This document shows, one piece after another, positions 41,196 through 50,523 of a DNA stretch of 64,000 bases (the first letter of the stretch is position 1; each line of letters begins with the position of its first letter). Position numbers and translations under genes: made by a program. Source of the DNA: Dankookia rubra (GTDB lineage: Bacteria; Pseudomonadota; Alphaproteobacteria; Acetobacterales; Acetobacteraceae); assembly GCF_004355005.1 (NCBI RefSeq), contig NZ_SMSJ01000003.1, positions 186,001 through 250,000 on the forward strand, given 5' to 3'. The notes under the pieces are model-generated. The model had not been told where the DNA came from. It saw only the letters and a list, made by a program, of their open reading frames with translations, and ran no database searches.

Positions 41196-42377
41196 TCAGC
41201 GGCCGAGGCGCGAGTTCCGCCAGGCGATCGCCACGCCCAGGGCCGGCAGCAGGGCCAGCAGGGCGAAGCCGGTCGCATAGGATCCCGCCGCGCCGATCAG
41301 CACCCCGAGCAGTGAGGGGCCGACCACCACGCCGGCGAAGGCGACCGCCAGCACCCCGCCCGCCGCTTCCCCGGCGCGGCCCGGCGCCGCCAGCCGCGCG
41401 GCCTCGGCCATCAGCACCCCGTTCCAGCCTGCGGCGCTGCCGCCCAGCAGGCCGAAGAGCCCGACCACCGCGGCCTCCGGCCAGGTCATGGCGAAGGGCA
41501 GCAGCAGGCCGCCAGCGAGGGTGACGGCGCCGATCGCCGCCAGGGTCCGCATGCCGTCGCCCCAGGCATCGGCGACCAGCCCCCAGCCCAGCCGGGCCAG
41601 CGCGCCCGTCGCCTGGGTCACCGCCGCGACGGCACCGGCCGCCACCGGGGTCCAGCCGAATTCCTCGACGAGCATCGTCACCGTGTAGGCGCCGAGCGCC
41701 AGCTGGAAACCGGAGTAGAGCGCCGAGATGGTGGCTAGCCCGGCCATGCCTGGCTGGTCGCGCAGCGCCCGCCAGCCGCCGCCAGCGCCGGCTCCGAGCG
41801 ACGCCGCCGGATCGCGCTCGGCCGCCCAGGGGCGGTGGAAGACGCCGAAGGCCAGCGCCGCGAGCAGCAGCAGCGCCGCCACCGCCAGCACCGCGCCGCG
41901 CCAGCCGACCCGGTCGGCGAGCGAGGGCAGCAGCAGCCCGGCCAGGGCACCGCCGATCGGCACCCCGGTCTGCTTCACCGCGAAGACCATGTTGCGCCGC
42001 TTTGCCGGGGCCAGCCGGGCCAGCACCTCGGTCGCCGCCGGATTGGTCAGGCCATAGCCGAAGCCGATGAGGAAGGATCCCAGCACCGCCCCGGCCAGCC
42101 CCGCGGCCAGCACGCCGAGGCAGGCGAGCCCGGCCGCCGCCAGCGCCAGCTGGGTGCAGCGGGCCGAACCGAAGCGCCGCAGCGCCCCGGCCGAAAGCAT
42201 CGAGGTGGCGCTGGCCGCGAGGTAGACGCAGGCCACCTGCCAGCCGATCCAGTGCGGCGCGGCGCCGAGGTCGCGCGCGGCGATCGGCGCCAGGACCGGC
42301 AGCAGGAAGACGGTCAGCGTCGCCAGCGCCTGCGCCGCGGTGGTCGCCGCCAGCGCCGCGCCGAGCCCGCCGAGCAT
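41196..42377 (-). CDS. MFS transporter
   Basis: 393-residue major facilitator with about 12 hydrophobic segments. Typical pieces: AAPHWIGWQVACVYLAASATSMLSAGALRRFGSARCTQLALAAA (TM1-TM2 with loop 2-3 pattern), FGYGLTNPAATEVLARLAPAKRRNMVFAVKQTGVPIGGALAGLLLP. The second half starts near GWRALRDQPGMAGL. Resembles CynX/NimT-like MFS carriers, often for organic anions or drugs. It follows the SDR gene on the same strand with a 14-base gap, so it may carry the SDR's substrate. The start is the ATG at 42377; the Shine-Dalgarno is weak. Confidence 0.87.
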   Translation of the reverse strand: MLGGLGAALAATTAAQALATLTVFLLPVLAPIAARDLGAAPHWIGWQVACVYLAASATSMLSAGALRRFGSARCTQLALAAAGLACLGVLAAGLAGAVLGSFLIGFGYGLTNPAATEVLARLAPAKRRNMVFAVKQTGVPIGGALAGLLLPSLADRVGWRGAVLAVAALLLLAALAFGVFHRPWAAERDPAASLGAGAGGGWRALRDQPGMAGLATISALYSGFQLALGAYTVTMLVEEFGWTPVAAGAVAAVTQATGALARLGWGLVADAWGDGMRTLAAIGAVTLAGGLLLPFAMTWPEAAVVGLFGLLGGSAAGWNGVLMAEAARLAAPGRAGEAAGGVLAVAFAGVVVGPSLLGVLIGAAGSYATGFALLALLPALGVAIAWRNSRLGR

Positions 42378-42391
42378 GGCGCGGCCAGCCG

Positions 42392-43153
42392 CTATTGCGG
42401 CGGCAGCCGCAGCGCGCCGTCGAGCCGGATGGCCTCTCCGTTCAGCATCGAGTTGCCGGCGATCGCCAGCACCAGCCGGGCGAAATCCCCGGCCTCGCCC
42501 AGCCGCTTCGGGAAGAGCGGCAGCTTCAGCAGGGCGTCGCGCGCCGGGTCGGGCAGGCCGGCCAGCATCGGCGTCTCCATCAGCCCGGGCGCGATGGTCA
42601 TCACCCGGATGCCGCTTCGCGCCAGCTCCCGCGCCGCCGGCAGGGCCAGGCCAACCACGCCGGCCTTGCTGGCGGCATAGGCGCATTGGCCGAACTGGCC
42701 CTCATAGGCGGCGATCGAGGCGGTGTTGATGATCAGCCCGCGCTCTCCGTCGGGCCCCGCCGGCTGCCCCGCCTGCATCCGCTCGGCCGCCAGCCGCAGC
42801 ACGTTGAAGGTGCCGATCAGGTTGACGCGGATGACCTTCTCGAACAGCGCCAGGTCGTGCGGCCCGTCGCGGCCGACGACGCGGGCCGGCGGCGCGATGC
42901 CGGCGCAGGAGACCGCGAGGCGGATCGGCCCGAGCTTCGCCGCCGCATCCAGCGCCGCGCCCACCGCCGCCGGGTCGGCCACGTCGCCCGCCGCGGCGAC
43001 GCCGCCGATCCGGCCGGCGACGGCCTCGGCCGCCTCGGCCCGCATGTCGAGAACCACCACCCTGGCCCCGGCCGCCGCGAGCGCCTCGGCGGTCGCGGCG
43101 CCGAGCCCGGAGCCGCCGCCGGTGACGAGGGCTGCGATGCCCGTGAGTTCCAT
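42392..43153 (-). CDS. SDR family NAD(P)-dependent oxidoreductase (3-hydroxyacyl-CoA dehydrogenase type 2-like)
   Basis: 253-residue short-chain dehydrogenase. Cofactor motif VTGGGSGLGAATAEAL, an Asp at the end of beta2 (VVVLDMRAE) indicating NAD preference, NLIGTFNVLRLAAERM, catalytic Ser in IINTASIAAYEGQ, and Tyr/Lys in YAASKAG. The QFGQCAYAASKAGVVGLALPAARELA and LFPKRLGEAGDFARLVLAI segments match HSD17B10-like 3-hydroxyacyl-CoA dehydrogenases. In tandem with the MFS gene; not linked to the glycan locus beside it. Confidence 0.9.
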   Translation of the reverse strand: MELTGIAALVTGGGSGLGAATAEALAAAGARVVVLDMRAEAAEAVAGRIGGVAAAGDVADPAAVGAALDAAAKLGPIRLAVSCAGIAPPARVVGRDGPHDLALFEKVIRVNLIGTFNVLRLAAERMQAGQPAGPDGERGLIINTASIAAYEGQFGQCAYAASKAGVVGLALPAARELARSGIRVMTIAPGLMETPMLAGLPDPARDALLKLPLFPKRLGEAGDFARLVLAIAGNSMLNGEAIRLDGALRLPPQ

Positions 43154-43227
43154 CCCGCTTCCCCTGGCCCTGTCCCGGGCGGGAGGCTCCGCCCAAAGCC
43201 CCGCCGGGTCAACGCACCGGGCGGAGC

Positions 43228-44505
43228 CTAGTCGGCGTATTCGAAGACGACGCGGGAGACCGCGAAGGAGAGCTGCCGGCGGTCGCTGCCGGCGCCGTCC
43301 TCGGCCGGGCTGCCACCGGTGAGGCTGGCCAGCCGCAGCAGCCGCAGCGGCTGCGGTCCCTCGGGATGGGTCAGCCGCACCGTGAAGCCGCCGCCCGCTT
43401 CGGCGACCGTCACCTCGGCCGCCGCCGCGTCCATCTGCGCGGTGACCGAGGGCAGGCTGGCGCGATAAAGATGGCAAATGTCCAACGTGACGCTGGCCAC
43501 CGCCCGGTCGGGCGCCGGATTCAGCAGCAGGCCGCGCGGGCCCATCCAGCGGAAGCTGCCGGACGGGTAGATCTCCTCGCGGTGCCAGCCGGTGCCGAAC
43601 AGCGCGGCCTCGGGCGGCACCGCGAGCCGCCGCGCCGCCACGTCCAGCACCGGATCGCCGGCCTGCGCCGGGCCGGCGGTCTCCAGCAGCGCGCGCAGCG
43701 CATCCGGCTCGCGCCCCGGCGCGGCCGCCAGCCGGTCCAGCAGCAGCGTCGACGCAGCGGCGATGAAGGCGTCGATGCGGTCCTGCTGCAGCGCCAGTTG
43801 CCGTTGCAGCGTCGCCTGCAGCGCCTGCTGCGAGGCGGCGGCTTCGTCTTCCATCTGGCGGATGCGGCCCTCGAGTTCGATCAGCCGGCGCTCGGCCTCG
43901 CCGATACCGCTGCGACCCCAGGCGATGCTGGCGGCCGGCGCATCCTGGCCGACCAGCATCAGCGTCACCGACAGGCCGGATTCCGTCAGGTCGGTCGGCA
44001 GGATCGGCACCGACAGCCGGAAGGCGCAGCCGCCCTCGGGCAGCGCGATCGGCGGTTCGGTGCCGACGATCCGCGCGCCGCTGCCGTTGATGCGGGCATA
44101 GAGCACCGGATCGAGCAGGCCGTTGCGCGCCTCCCGCCCCGTGCCGCGCAGCACGCCGTGGTCGAGCCGCAGGTCCTCGATCCGCAGATCGGGTGCCCCG
44201 AGCAGCGACAGCGCGACCTCGGCGGACTCGATCCGCCAGGGTGCCACCAGGTCGGCTGCGTCCGGCGCTGTCGACAGCCGCAATTCGGCCGGCAGCGGTA
44301 CGCGCGGCAAGCGCTCGACCGGGATGTCGATGACCGCGCCTTCGCGCAACGGACCGTCGAGCTGACGCCGCCCGACCTCGATCCCGCGGCAATGCAGCAG
44401 CAGCGGCGCGGCGCTGCTGAACGCGCGGATGGTTCTGAGGCTCAGCCCGTCGCGGCTCAGGCCGATGGCAAGAAACGGGAAATAACCAGCCTGGGTGCCA
44501 TCCAT
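43228..44505 (-). CDS. Unknown protein with central coiled coil, glycan-locus associated
   Basis: 425 residues, no signal peptide or membrane span. The N-terminal part (about 1-190) is beta-rich and duplicated-looking. The middle (about 205-250, EAERRLIELEGRIRQMEDEAAASQQALQATLQRQLALQQDRI) is a clear coiled coil. The C-terminal part contains GTGWHREEIYPSGSFRWMGPRGLLLNP, which resembles the small beta domain attached to some polysaccharide glycosyltransferases. I do not recognise the whole protein. Divergent from a glycosyltransferase gene (113 bases between); a scaffold or carbohydrate-binding role is a guess from that context. Confidence 0.75.
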   Translation of the reverse strand: MDGTQAGYFPFLAIGLSRDGLSLRTIRAFSSAAPLLLHCRGIEVGRRQLDGPLREGAVIDIPVERLPRVPLPAELRLSTAPDAADLVAPWRIESAEVALSLLGAPDLRIEDLRLDHGVLRGTGREARNGLLDPVLYARINGSGARIVGTEPPIALPEGGCAFRLSVPILPTDLTESGLSVTLMLVGQDAPAASIAWGRSGIGEAERRLIELEGRIRQMEDEAAASQQALQATLQRQLALQQDRIDAFIAAASTLLLDRLAAAPGREPDALRALLETAGPAQAGDPVLDVAARRLAVPPEAALFGTGWHREEIYPSGSFRWMGPRGLLLNPAPDRAVASVTLDICHLYRASLPSVTAQMDAAAAEVTVAEAGGGFTVRLTHPEGPQPLRLLRLASLTGGSPAEDGAGSDRRQLSFAVSRVVFEYAD

Positions 44506-44618
44506 GCGGGCGCGCTACCATGGCGCCGGGACGGCGACAAGGAACGAGTTTTCTGGACATCGACCATCTCACGGCTTAACCGCCCGGTGACGACGCTTCC
44601 CGGGTACTCCACGCCTCG

Positions 44619-46085
44619 ATGACGCCTGCGCGCAATGGCCTGACCGTCTGGACGCCCTTGCCGCCGGAGCGGAACGGGATCGCCGACTACAGCGCAATCC
44701 TGCTCGGCGGGCTTGCCGCGCATTACGACTGCCGCGTCGCCTGCGACGACTGGCTTGGCCTGACACCGGCCGGGATCGCGGTCGTCGATCCGGCGCTGGC
44801 GCATCGCGGCGCCGGTCCGCGCGTGCTGCACCAGATCGGCAACAACCCAGGCCATGGCTTCGTTCTGCACGGATTGCGCGGCATGCCCGGCGTCACCACG
44901 CTGCACGATCCCGGCCTGCTCTACCTGCATGAGACGATGGGCGCGGCTGGCGCGACGATCCGCGCCGGGATGGCGGCGGCGCTGCCGGGCCTCGCCGCGG
45001 TCTATGGCAGGCAGCACCGCGAGCATGGCATCCAGACCCGCGCCAACCATCTGCTGTTCGACCTGGCCGGCGAGGTGCTGGCGCGCTCGCGCGCCGTCGT
45101 CGTGCATTCCGCCTATGCACGCAACCGGCTGCGGCTGGTGCACGGGCCGGCGGCGACGGCGCATGTCGCCGTCATCCCGCATTTCGTGCCGCCCGGCGCG
45201 CTGCCCGACCGCGCGGCGGCGCGCGCCCGGCTCGGCCTGCCGCAGGACGGGTTCCTGGTGCTGACTGCCGGCTTCGCCACCGCGGTCAAGCGTTTCGACT
45301 GGCTGATCGAGGCGCTCGCGCTGGCCATCGGTCAGGGCGCCGCGCTGCGCTGGATCCATGCCGGCGCGGAGCGGCCGGAGGAGTATGCGCTCGGCGCGGC
45401 GATCGCCGCGCGGCCCGCGGTCGCCGCGCGGGCGCATGTCACCGGCTATCTCGACGAGGCGGCGCTCGACGACCACATCGCCGCGGCGGACCTGCTGGTG
45501 AACCTGCGCTTCCCCTCCGGCGGCGAGAGTTCCGGCTCGCTCGCCCGCGCCTTCGCCGCCGGCACCTGCTGCATGGTCTCCGACACCGCCGCCTATGCCG
45601 AGTTGCCGCGCGACGCGGTGCTGCACCTGCCGCTGACCGGCAGCGTCGGGCTGCTGGCCGAGGCGTTGTGCGCGATGGCGGCCGAGCCGGCGCGGGCCGC
45701 GGCGATCGGCGCGCTCGGCCGCCGCCACGCCGAGGCGGAGATGGCGCTGCCCGCCGTCGCCGCGCGCTACCGCGACGTGATCGAGGAGTCGCTCGGCCGC
45801 CCGGTTGCCCCGGACGCGCCGCGCGAGGTGGTGTCGACTTTGGTGCTGGAGGCCGGTCCCCGGCTGCTGGCCCGGGACCTGGAGGCCGTCCTGGCCGGCC
45901 GGCGGGGGCCCTGCCGGCTGCTGCTCGCGGTGCCCGACCTCGCGGCGCTCGCCGACCTCACGCTCGACCGGCCGGGGCTGCTGGGCGATCTGCTGCCGCT
46001 GGCCGCCCGGCTCGTCTCGGTCCGGGTCGAGGCCGCGCCGCGGCCCGGCCTGCTGCTCGACCTCGATCTCGGCGGGGCGGCATGA
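44619..46085 (+). CDS. Glycosyltransferase (GT4-like) with C-terminal extension
   Basis: 488 residues. The GT-B part spans about residues 8-400: PLPPERNGIADYSAILLGGL (acceptor N-domain), VTTLHDPGLLYLH, VVHSAYARNRL, VIPHFVPPGALPDRAAARARLGLPQDGFLVLTAGFATAVKRFDWLIEAL, and a C-domain with NLRFPSGGESSGSLARAFAAGTCCMVSD, the position of the E-x7-E motif. The last 85 residues (ASTLVLEAG... LLLDLDLGGAA) are an extra domain of unknown role. First gene of a three-gene plus-strand operon with ATGA overlaps. Likely builds a surface glycan or modifies protein. Confidence 0.87.
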   Translation: MTPARNGLTVWTPLPPERNGIADYSAILLGGLAAHYDCRVACDDWLGLTPAGIAVVDPALAHRGAGPRVLHQIGNNPGHGFVLHGLRGMPGVTTLHDPGLLYLHETMGAAGATIRAGMAAALPGLAAVYGRQHREHGIQTRANHLLFDLAGEVLARSRAVVVHSAYARNRLRLVHGPAATAHVAVIPHFVPPGALPDRAAARARLGLPQDGFLVLTAGFATAVKRFDWLIEALALAIGQGAALRWIHAGAERPEEYALGAAIAARPAVAARAHVTGYLDEAALDDHIAAADLLVNLRFPSGGESSGSLARAFAAGTCCMVSDTAAYAELPRDAVLHLPLTGSVGLLAEALCAMAAEPARAAAIGALGRRHAEAEMALPAVAARYRDVIEESLGRPVAPDAPREVVSTLVLEAGPRLLARDLEAVLAGRRGPCRLLLAVPDLAALADLTLDRPGLLGDLLPLAARLVSVRVEAAPRPGLLLDLDLGGAA

Positions 46086-47041
46086 GCGCCGCGGCGATCC
46101 TCGCCAGCCTGCTGCGGGAGGCGCTGCCGGAGGCCACGGTGCTGGACTTCGGCCTGCCCGCGGGCCGTGTCTTCCCCTGGTGGCCGGGCGCCCGCTGCGG
46201 CATCGCCGATCCCGCCGCCCTGCCGCCGGCCGAAGCCGCGCTGCTGCGCCGCTTCCGCCTGGGGCCGGCCGGCCTGCCGGTCTGCGGGCTCGACGCGGCG
46301 GCGGATGCGGCGCTGCTGGCGGGCGCGCCGGCTGCACTCGGCGGGGTCTGGCCGCCGCTGCTGGTGGTGGAAGGGGCGGCCCCTGCGGCGCTGACCCCAC
46401 TGCTGGACGCCGGGGCCATGCTGCTGCAGCACGGCCTGACCGAGGCCATGGCGCCGCCGCCCGGCCCGCCGCGCGGCCGCATCATGCTGCTCGGCGGCAG
46501 CGTCAGTCGCATCGAGCGCTGGGACCTGCTGCTGCCGGCGGCGCAACTCGGGCCGGTCTTCGGCCGGATGCAGGCCGCGGCGCAGCCGCTGGCGGCGGCG
46601 CTGGGCGGTGCCGCGCAATGGCAGATCGGCGGCCGCACGGTGATGGAGCAGCTGGCCAGCATCGGCATGTTGGCGCTCGGCACCGAGCAGCTGCCGCCGC
46701 TCCGCCTGCCGGGCGCGGCGCTGGCGCACGACCTGCCGCACCTCGCCGCGGGGCCGGAACTGCCGCTCGGCACGGCGCGGCGGCTGCGGCTGCTGCTGGG
46801 CGCGCTGCCGGCCCGGCCGGCCTGGCTGCGGCTGCGGCTGCGCGGGATCGACCCCGACCTGGGGCCCGGGCTGTTCCTCGACGGGCTGCGGCTGGACGCC
46901 CAGCTGCGGCCGGAGGGCCGGGACTGGCTGCTCGAAGCCCCGGTCGGGCTGCGGCCCGACCGCGCGGCGGTGGTCGGCCTCGCGCTGCCGGAGCGGGCGC
47001 CGCCCGGCGCGCTGCTGCTCGGGCTGGAGGTCGGGCCATGA
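46082..47041 (+). CDS. Unknown protein between two glycosyltransferase genes
   Basis: 319 residues, Ala/Leu/Pro-rich, no signal peptide and no clear membrane span. I recognise no family. Noted stretches are GARCGIADPAALPPAEAALLRRFRLGPAG near the N-terminus, PPRGRIMLLGGSVSRIERWDLLLPAAQLGPVFGRM in the middle, and a C-terminal beta-rich region with LRLRGIDPDLGPGLFLDGLRLDAQLRPEG that may be a jelly-roll-like domain. Its ATG overlaps the stop of the upstream glycosyltransferase (ATGA) and its TGA overlaps the next ATG, so it is made with both enzymes and probably works with them. Base composition is like its neighbours. Confidence 0.8.
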   Translation: MSAAAILASLLREALPEATVLDFGLPAGRVFPWWPGARCGIADPAALPPAEAALLRRFRLGPAGLPVCGLDAAADAALLAGAPAALGGVWPPLLVVEGAAPAALTPLLDAGAMLLQHGLTEAMAPPPGPPRGRIMLLGGSVSRIERWDLLLPAAQLGPVFGRMQAAAQPLAAALGGAAQWQIGGRTVMEQLASIGMLALGTEQLPPLRLPGAALAHDLPHLAAGPELPLGTARRLRLLLGALPARPAWLRLRLRGIDPDLGPGLFLDGLRLDAQLRPEGRDWLLEAPVGLRPDRAAVVGLALPERAPPGALLLGLEVGP

Positions 47042-48167
47042 GCCTCGGTGCGGGCCGGGCGCCGCGGCTGCTGGTGGTCTCGCCGGCCCCCTCGCATCCG
47101 GCGGACCAGGGCAATTCGGCCCGCATCCAGGCGCTCGGCGCGGCGCTGATGGCGCGCGGCGTGGTCTGCGACCTCCTCTACTCGAGGGCTGCAGCCCGGC
47201 ACAGCGCACGGCGATGGCCGGGTTCTGGCACGCGCTGCACGTGCTGCCGCCGGTGCCGACCGGGCCGATGGGCTTTCCCGGCCTCTGGGCGCTTGACGAC
47301 TGGTGCGACGCATCGGTGGTCGAGCAGGTGGCGGACCTGCAGCGGCGCTGGCGCTACGACGCGGTGCTGGTGAACTATGTCTTGATGTCGCGGGTGCTCG
47401 AGGCGGTGCCGGATGCCTGCCGGATCATCGACACCCACGACCTCTTCGGCGACCGGCACCTCGTGGCGCTGGCGGCCGGCATTGATCCGTCCTGGTTCTT
47501 CACCTCGGTGGCGGAGGAAGGGCGGGGGCTCGGCCGCGCCGACCTCGTGCTCGCCATCCAGCAGGAAGAGGCGGACACCCTGCGGCAGCGCAGCCCGACG
47601 CCGGTGGCGACCGTCGGCCACCTGCCGCCGCTCGACTTCCTCGAAGCCGTGCCGGCGCAGCGCCCGCGCGCTGCCTTCGGCTATCTCGGCAGCGCCAATC
47701 CCTGGAACCTCGCCTCCGTCCGCATGCTGGACGCGGCGCTGGCGGCGGAGCCCGGGCTGCCCTGGCTGCTGGCCGGGCGGATCCTGCAGCGGCGCGACCT
47801 GTCGCTGGCCAGCGCGCCGGTGCTGCTGCCGCAGGTGCCCGACCCCGGGGTGTTCTACCGGTCGGTGGACTGCGTGCTGAACCCGATGGTCCCCGCCACC
47901 GGGCTGAAGATCAAGACGGTGGAGGCGCTGGCGCATGGCATGCCCGTGCTCGGCACCCGGCATGCCTTCTCCGGCCTGCCGGCGGAGCATCCCGGGCATC
48001 GCGCCGCGGATGTGGCGGAGATGGTGGAGTTGATGCGCGCCTGGCGCGACAGCGCGGCCTTCCGGACCGAGCTGGCCCGGGCCTCCCGGCTGATGGCGCT
48101 GCGCTATGCGGCGGAACTGGCGACGCAGCACGATGCCTTGGCAGCGCGGCTGCACGCCCTGGTCTGA
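47038..48167 (+). pseudogene. Glycosyltransferase (GT4-like), frameshifted near 47182-47186
   Basis: The gene starts at 47038, overlapping the previous stop, in one frame (APRLLVVSPAPSHPADQGNSARIQALG... to DLLYS). It continues in another frame from about 47184 (EGCSPAQRTAMAGFWHALHVLPP...). The parts join exactly at CTCGAGGGC: one extra base there would restore a 376-residue protein. The C-terminal part contains RIIDTHDLFGDRH, LGSANPWNLASVRML, VDCVLNPMVPATGLKIKTVEALAHGMPVLGT (donor site), typical of GT4. A true mutation or an assembly error is possible; if expressed from 47214 only, the product would lack its acceptor-domain start (317 residues). Confidence 0.75.
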
Positions 48168-48287
48168 GGCCGCAACGGCCCCGCTCGTTCGCTCCCGCCG
48201 AATATAGCGGGCGGGGCAGGGCGCCCCATTGCCGGCGGCGCCCGGCACGGCCAAAGTGCGGCCCCCAAATCGCCCCGGCCTCAAGGT

Positions 48288-48308
48288 CGGGGATGGAGGA
48301 GATCCCCG
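48288..48308 (+). promoter_or_regulatory. Hairpin presenting the Shine-Dalgarno sequence in its loop, abutting the gabD start
   Basis: CGGGGAT (48288-48294) and ATCCCCG (48302-48308) form a perfect 7-bp stem. The 7-base loop is GGAGGAG, the ribosome-binding site, and the stem ends one base before the ATG at 48309. A site for translational control or an mRNA-binding protein is plausible; it is inferred, not shown. Confidence 0.55.
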
Positions 48309-49745
48309 ATGGCCTATCCGAACGTTCAACTTCACATCAACGGCGAATGGCGCAATGCCCGGTCCGGCCGGTCCTCGCCGGTCCTCAACCCTGCGACGGA
48401 AGAAGTGATCGGTACCTTCGCGCATGCCGGCAAGGACGACCTGGACGAGGCGCTGGACGCGGCCGACAAGGGCTTCGCGCTGTGGAAGAAGGTCTCGGCC
48501 TTCGAGCGCTCGAAGCTGATGCGCAAGGCCGCCGACCTGCTGCGCTCGCGGGCCGGCGACATCGCCGTGCTGATGACCCAGGAGCAGGGCAAGCCGGTGC
48601 CCGAGGCGAAGATGGAGGTGCTGGCCGGCGCCGACGTCATCGACTGGTTTGCCGAGGAGGCCCGCCGCGCCTATGGCCGCGTCATCCCGGCCCGCGCCGA
48701 GGGCGTCTACCAGCTGGTGATCAAGGAGCCGGTCGGCCCGGTCGCCGCCTTCACCCCGTGGAACTTCCCGATCAACCAGGTGGTCCGCAAGCTCTCGGCG
48801 GCGATCGCCACGGGCTGCTCGATCATCGTCAAGGCGCCGGAGGATACCCCCGCCTCGCCGGCCGAGCTGATCCGCTGCTTCGCCGATGCCGGCCTGCCCG
48901 CCGGCGTGATGAACCTGGTCTATGGCGACCCGGCCGAGATCAGCGAGTACCTCATCCCGCACCCGGTCATCCGCAAGGTGACCTTCACCGGCTCGACCCC
49001 GGTCGGCAAGCAGCTGGCGGCGCTGGCCGGCAAGCACATGAAGCGGGTGACGATGGAGCTCGGCGGCCACGCGCCGGCGATCGTCTTCGACGATGCCGAC
49101 CTCGACCTCGCGGCGAAGACCCTGGCGGCGGCAAAGTTCCGCAATGCCGGCCAGGTCTGCGTCTCCCCCACCCGGTTCCTGGTGCAGGAGGCGATGTACG
49201 AGCCCTTCGTCGACAAGTTCGTCGCCGCCGCGAAGGCGATCAAGGTCGGCAACGGCATGGACGAGGGCACCCAGATGGGTCCGCTGGTGCATGACCGGCG
49301 CATCCCCTGGGTGGACGGGCTGATGGCCGATGCGCGGCAGCGCGGCGCCGAGGTCCGCACCGGCGGCGAGCGGATCGGAAACAAGGGCTATTTCTATCAG
49401 CCGACCGTGCTGACCGGCGTCAACAAGGACGCCCGCATGATGAACGAGGAGCCCTTCGCCCCGGTCGCCATGATCGCCTCCTTCAAGGATTTTGACGAGG
49501 TGGTCGAGGAGGCCAACCGGCTGCCCTATGGCCTGGCGAGCTACGCCTTCACCCGCAGCGCCAAGACCGCCAATGCGCTGGCTGCCAAGGTCGAGAGCGG
49601 GATGATGACGATCAACCATCTCGGCCTGGCGCTGCCGGAAGTGCCCTTCGGCGGCATCAAGGACAGCGGCTACGGCTCGGAAGGCGGGTCGGAGGCGATC
49701 GAGGCCTACCTGAACACCAAGTTCGTGTCGCAGGCGGGTCTCTGA
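48309..49745 (+). CDS. gabD: NAD-dependent succinate-semialdehyde dehydrogenase family protein
   Basis: 478-residue aldehyde dehydrogenase. Motifs in order: [15 protein letters not shown] with the conserved Asn, NAD-binding [11 protein letters not shown], catalytic Glu in [14 protein letters not shown] (about residue 250), nucleophile Cys in [14 protein letters not shown] (about 284), and [11 protein letters not shown]. The Arg/Ser pattern around VSPTRF and ELGGHAP matches the succinate-semialdehyde branch; closely related 2,5-dioxovalerate dehydrogenases cannot be excluded. Single gene ahead of a strong terminator. Translation likely depends on the hairpin described for 48288-48308. Confidence 0.92.
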   Translation: MAYPNVQLHINGEWRNARSGRSSPVLNPATEEVIGTFAHAGKDDLDEALDAADKGFALWKKVSAFERSKLMRKAADLLRSRAGDIAVLMTQEQGKPVPEAKMEVLAGADVIDWFAEEARRAYGRVIPARAEGVYQLVIKEPVGPVAAFTPWNFPINQVVRKLSAAIATGCSIIVKAPEDTPASPAELIRCFADAGLPAGVMNLVYGDPAEISEYLIPHPVIRKVTFTGSTPVGKQLAALAGKHMKRVTMELGGHAPAIVFDDADLDLAAKTLAAAKFRNAGQVCVSPTRFLVQEAMYEPFVDKFVAAAKAIKVGNGMDEGTQMGPLVHDRRIPWVDGLMADARQRGAEVRTGGERIGNKGYFYQPTVLTGVNKDARMMNEEPFAPVAMIASFKDFDEVVEEANRLPYGLASYAFTRSAKTANALAAKVESGMMTINHLGLALPEVPFGGIKDSGYGSEGGSEAIEAYLNTKFVSQAGL

Positions 49746-49753
49746 CCCGAACG

Positions 49754-49775
49754 GCGCGGGGGTTCGCCCCCGCGC
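49754..49775 (+). terminator. Bidirectional intrinsic terminator
   Basis: A perfect 9-bp GC stem (GCGCGGGGG 49754-49762, CCCCCGCGC 49767-49775) closed by a TTCG tetraloop, between the convergent stops of gabD (49745) and the ModA-like gene (49786). Only a short T-rich tail follows, as is usual in this GC range. Suits termination from both sides. Confidence 0.75.
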
Positions 49776-49785
49776 TTCGTCTCCA

Positions 49786-50523
49786 TCACCCCTCGACGCC
49801 GGCAGCGTCGAGCGCGCGGCGCGCCTCCGGTCCCGCCAGGAAGCGCAGCAGCGCGGCACCGTCCTGGCCGGGCAGTGGCGCCGCCCCATAGACGGTGGTG
49901 TTCTGCAACCCGGGCGGCAGCGGGCCGAGATAGCGCAGCCCCGGCACCAGCCTGATCTCGGTGACGGCACCGAAGCCGATCTCCCGCCCCGTGCCGTGCA
50001 GCAGGTGCTGCATGACCTCGGCGCCCGTCGCGTAGTGCCGCGCCTTCGGCGCCATCACCGCCGTCAGGCCCAGCCGCTCGAACAGCCGGTCCATGTAGAG
50101 CCCGGTCGAGGCGCGGTTGAAGACCACCGCATCCGCCTGCTCCACCGCGGCGCGCAGCGTTTCCGCGTCGCGGATCGCCGGCTCCGGCGCGCCGGGCCGC
50201 ACCGCCACGCCGACGCCGACCTTGCCAATCGGCACGGCGGGACCGGAAAGCCGGTCGGCCAGCTCGGCCAGCAGGGCGAGCGGCGCCACCAGGAGGTCGG
50301 GCGTCTCGCCGCCAAGGATCCGCTCCCGCAGCTGCGGCGCGGTGGCATAGGCGATCCGCACCGGCGCGCCGCCCGCGGCGCGGAAGGCCTCGACCGCCGC
50401 CGCCAGCCCCGGCTCGACCGCGCCGCCGCTGAGGACGCTGAGCTCCGCGGCCCACGCCGACGGCGCGGCGAGCAGCGGGACGAGCGCGAGCAGGGCGCGG
50501 CGCTGCATCCTGGGGATCCTCAT
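49786..50523 (-). CDS. ModA-like periplasmic substrate-binding protein, orphan
   Basis: 245-residue type 2 periplasmic-binding protein. Signal peptide RRALLALVPLLAAPSAWAAE, then LSVLSGGAVEPGL, the start of molybdate-type (ModA) binding proteins; TPDLLVAPLALLAELAD, KVGVGVAVRPGAP, VVFNRASTGLYMDRLF and PPGLQNTTVYGAAPL follow the fold. No modB/modC lies nearby. The ATG overlaps the stop of the SDR gene upstream (ATGA), so the two are co-translated; an oxyanion ligand is therefore not assured and an organic ligand linked to the SDR is possible. Confidence 0.82.
   Translation of the reverse strand: MRIPRMQRRALLALVPLLAAPSAWAAELSVLSGGAVEPGLAAAVEAFRAAGGAPVRIAYATAPQLRERILGGETPDLLVAPLALLAELADRLSGPAVPIGKVGVGVAVRPGAPEPAIRDAETLRAAVEQADAVVFNRASTGLYMDRLFERLGLTAVMAPKARHYATGAEVMQHLLHGTGREIGFGAVTEIRLVPGLRYLGPLPPGLQNTTVYGAAPLPGQDGAALLRFLAGPEARRALDAAGVEG

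Noticed and set aside
44554-44582. TGGACA-17-TAACCG as a promoter for the glycosyltransferase operon
   Set aside because: The -10 matches consensus poorly (2 of 6), too weak to annotate.
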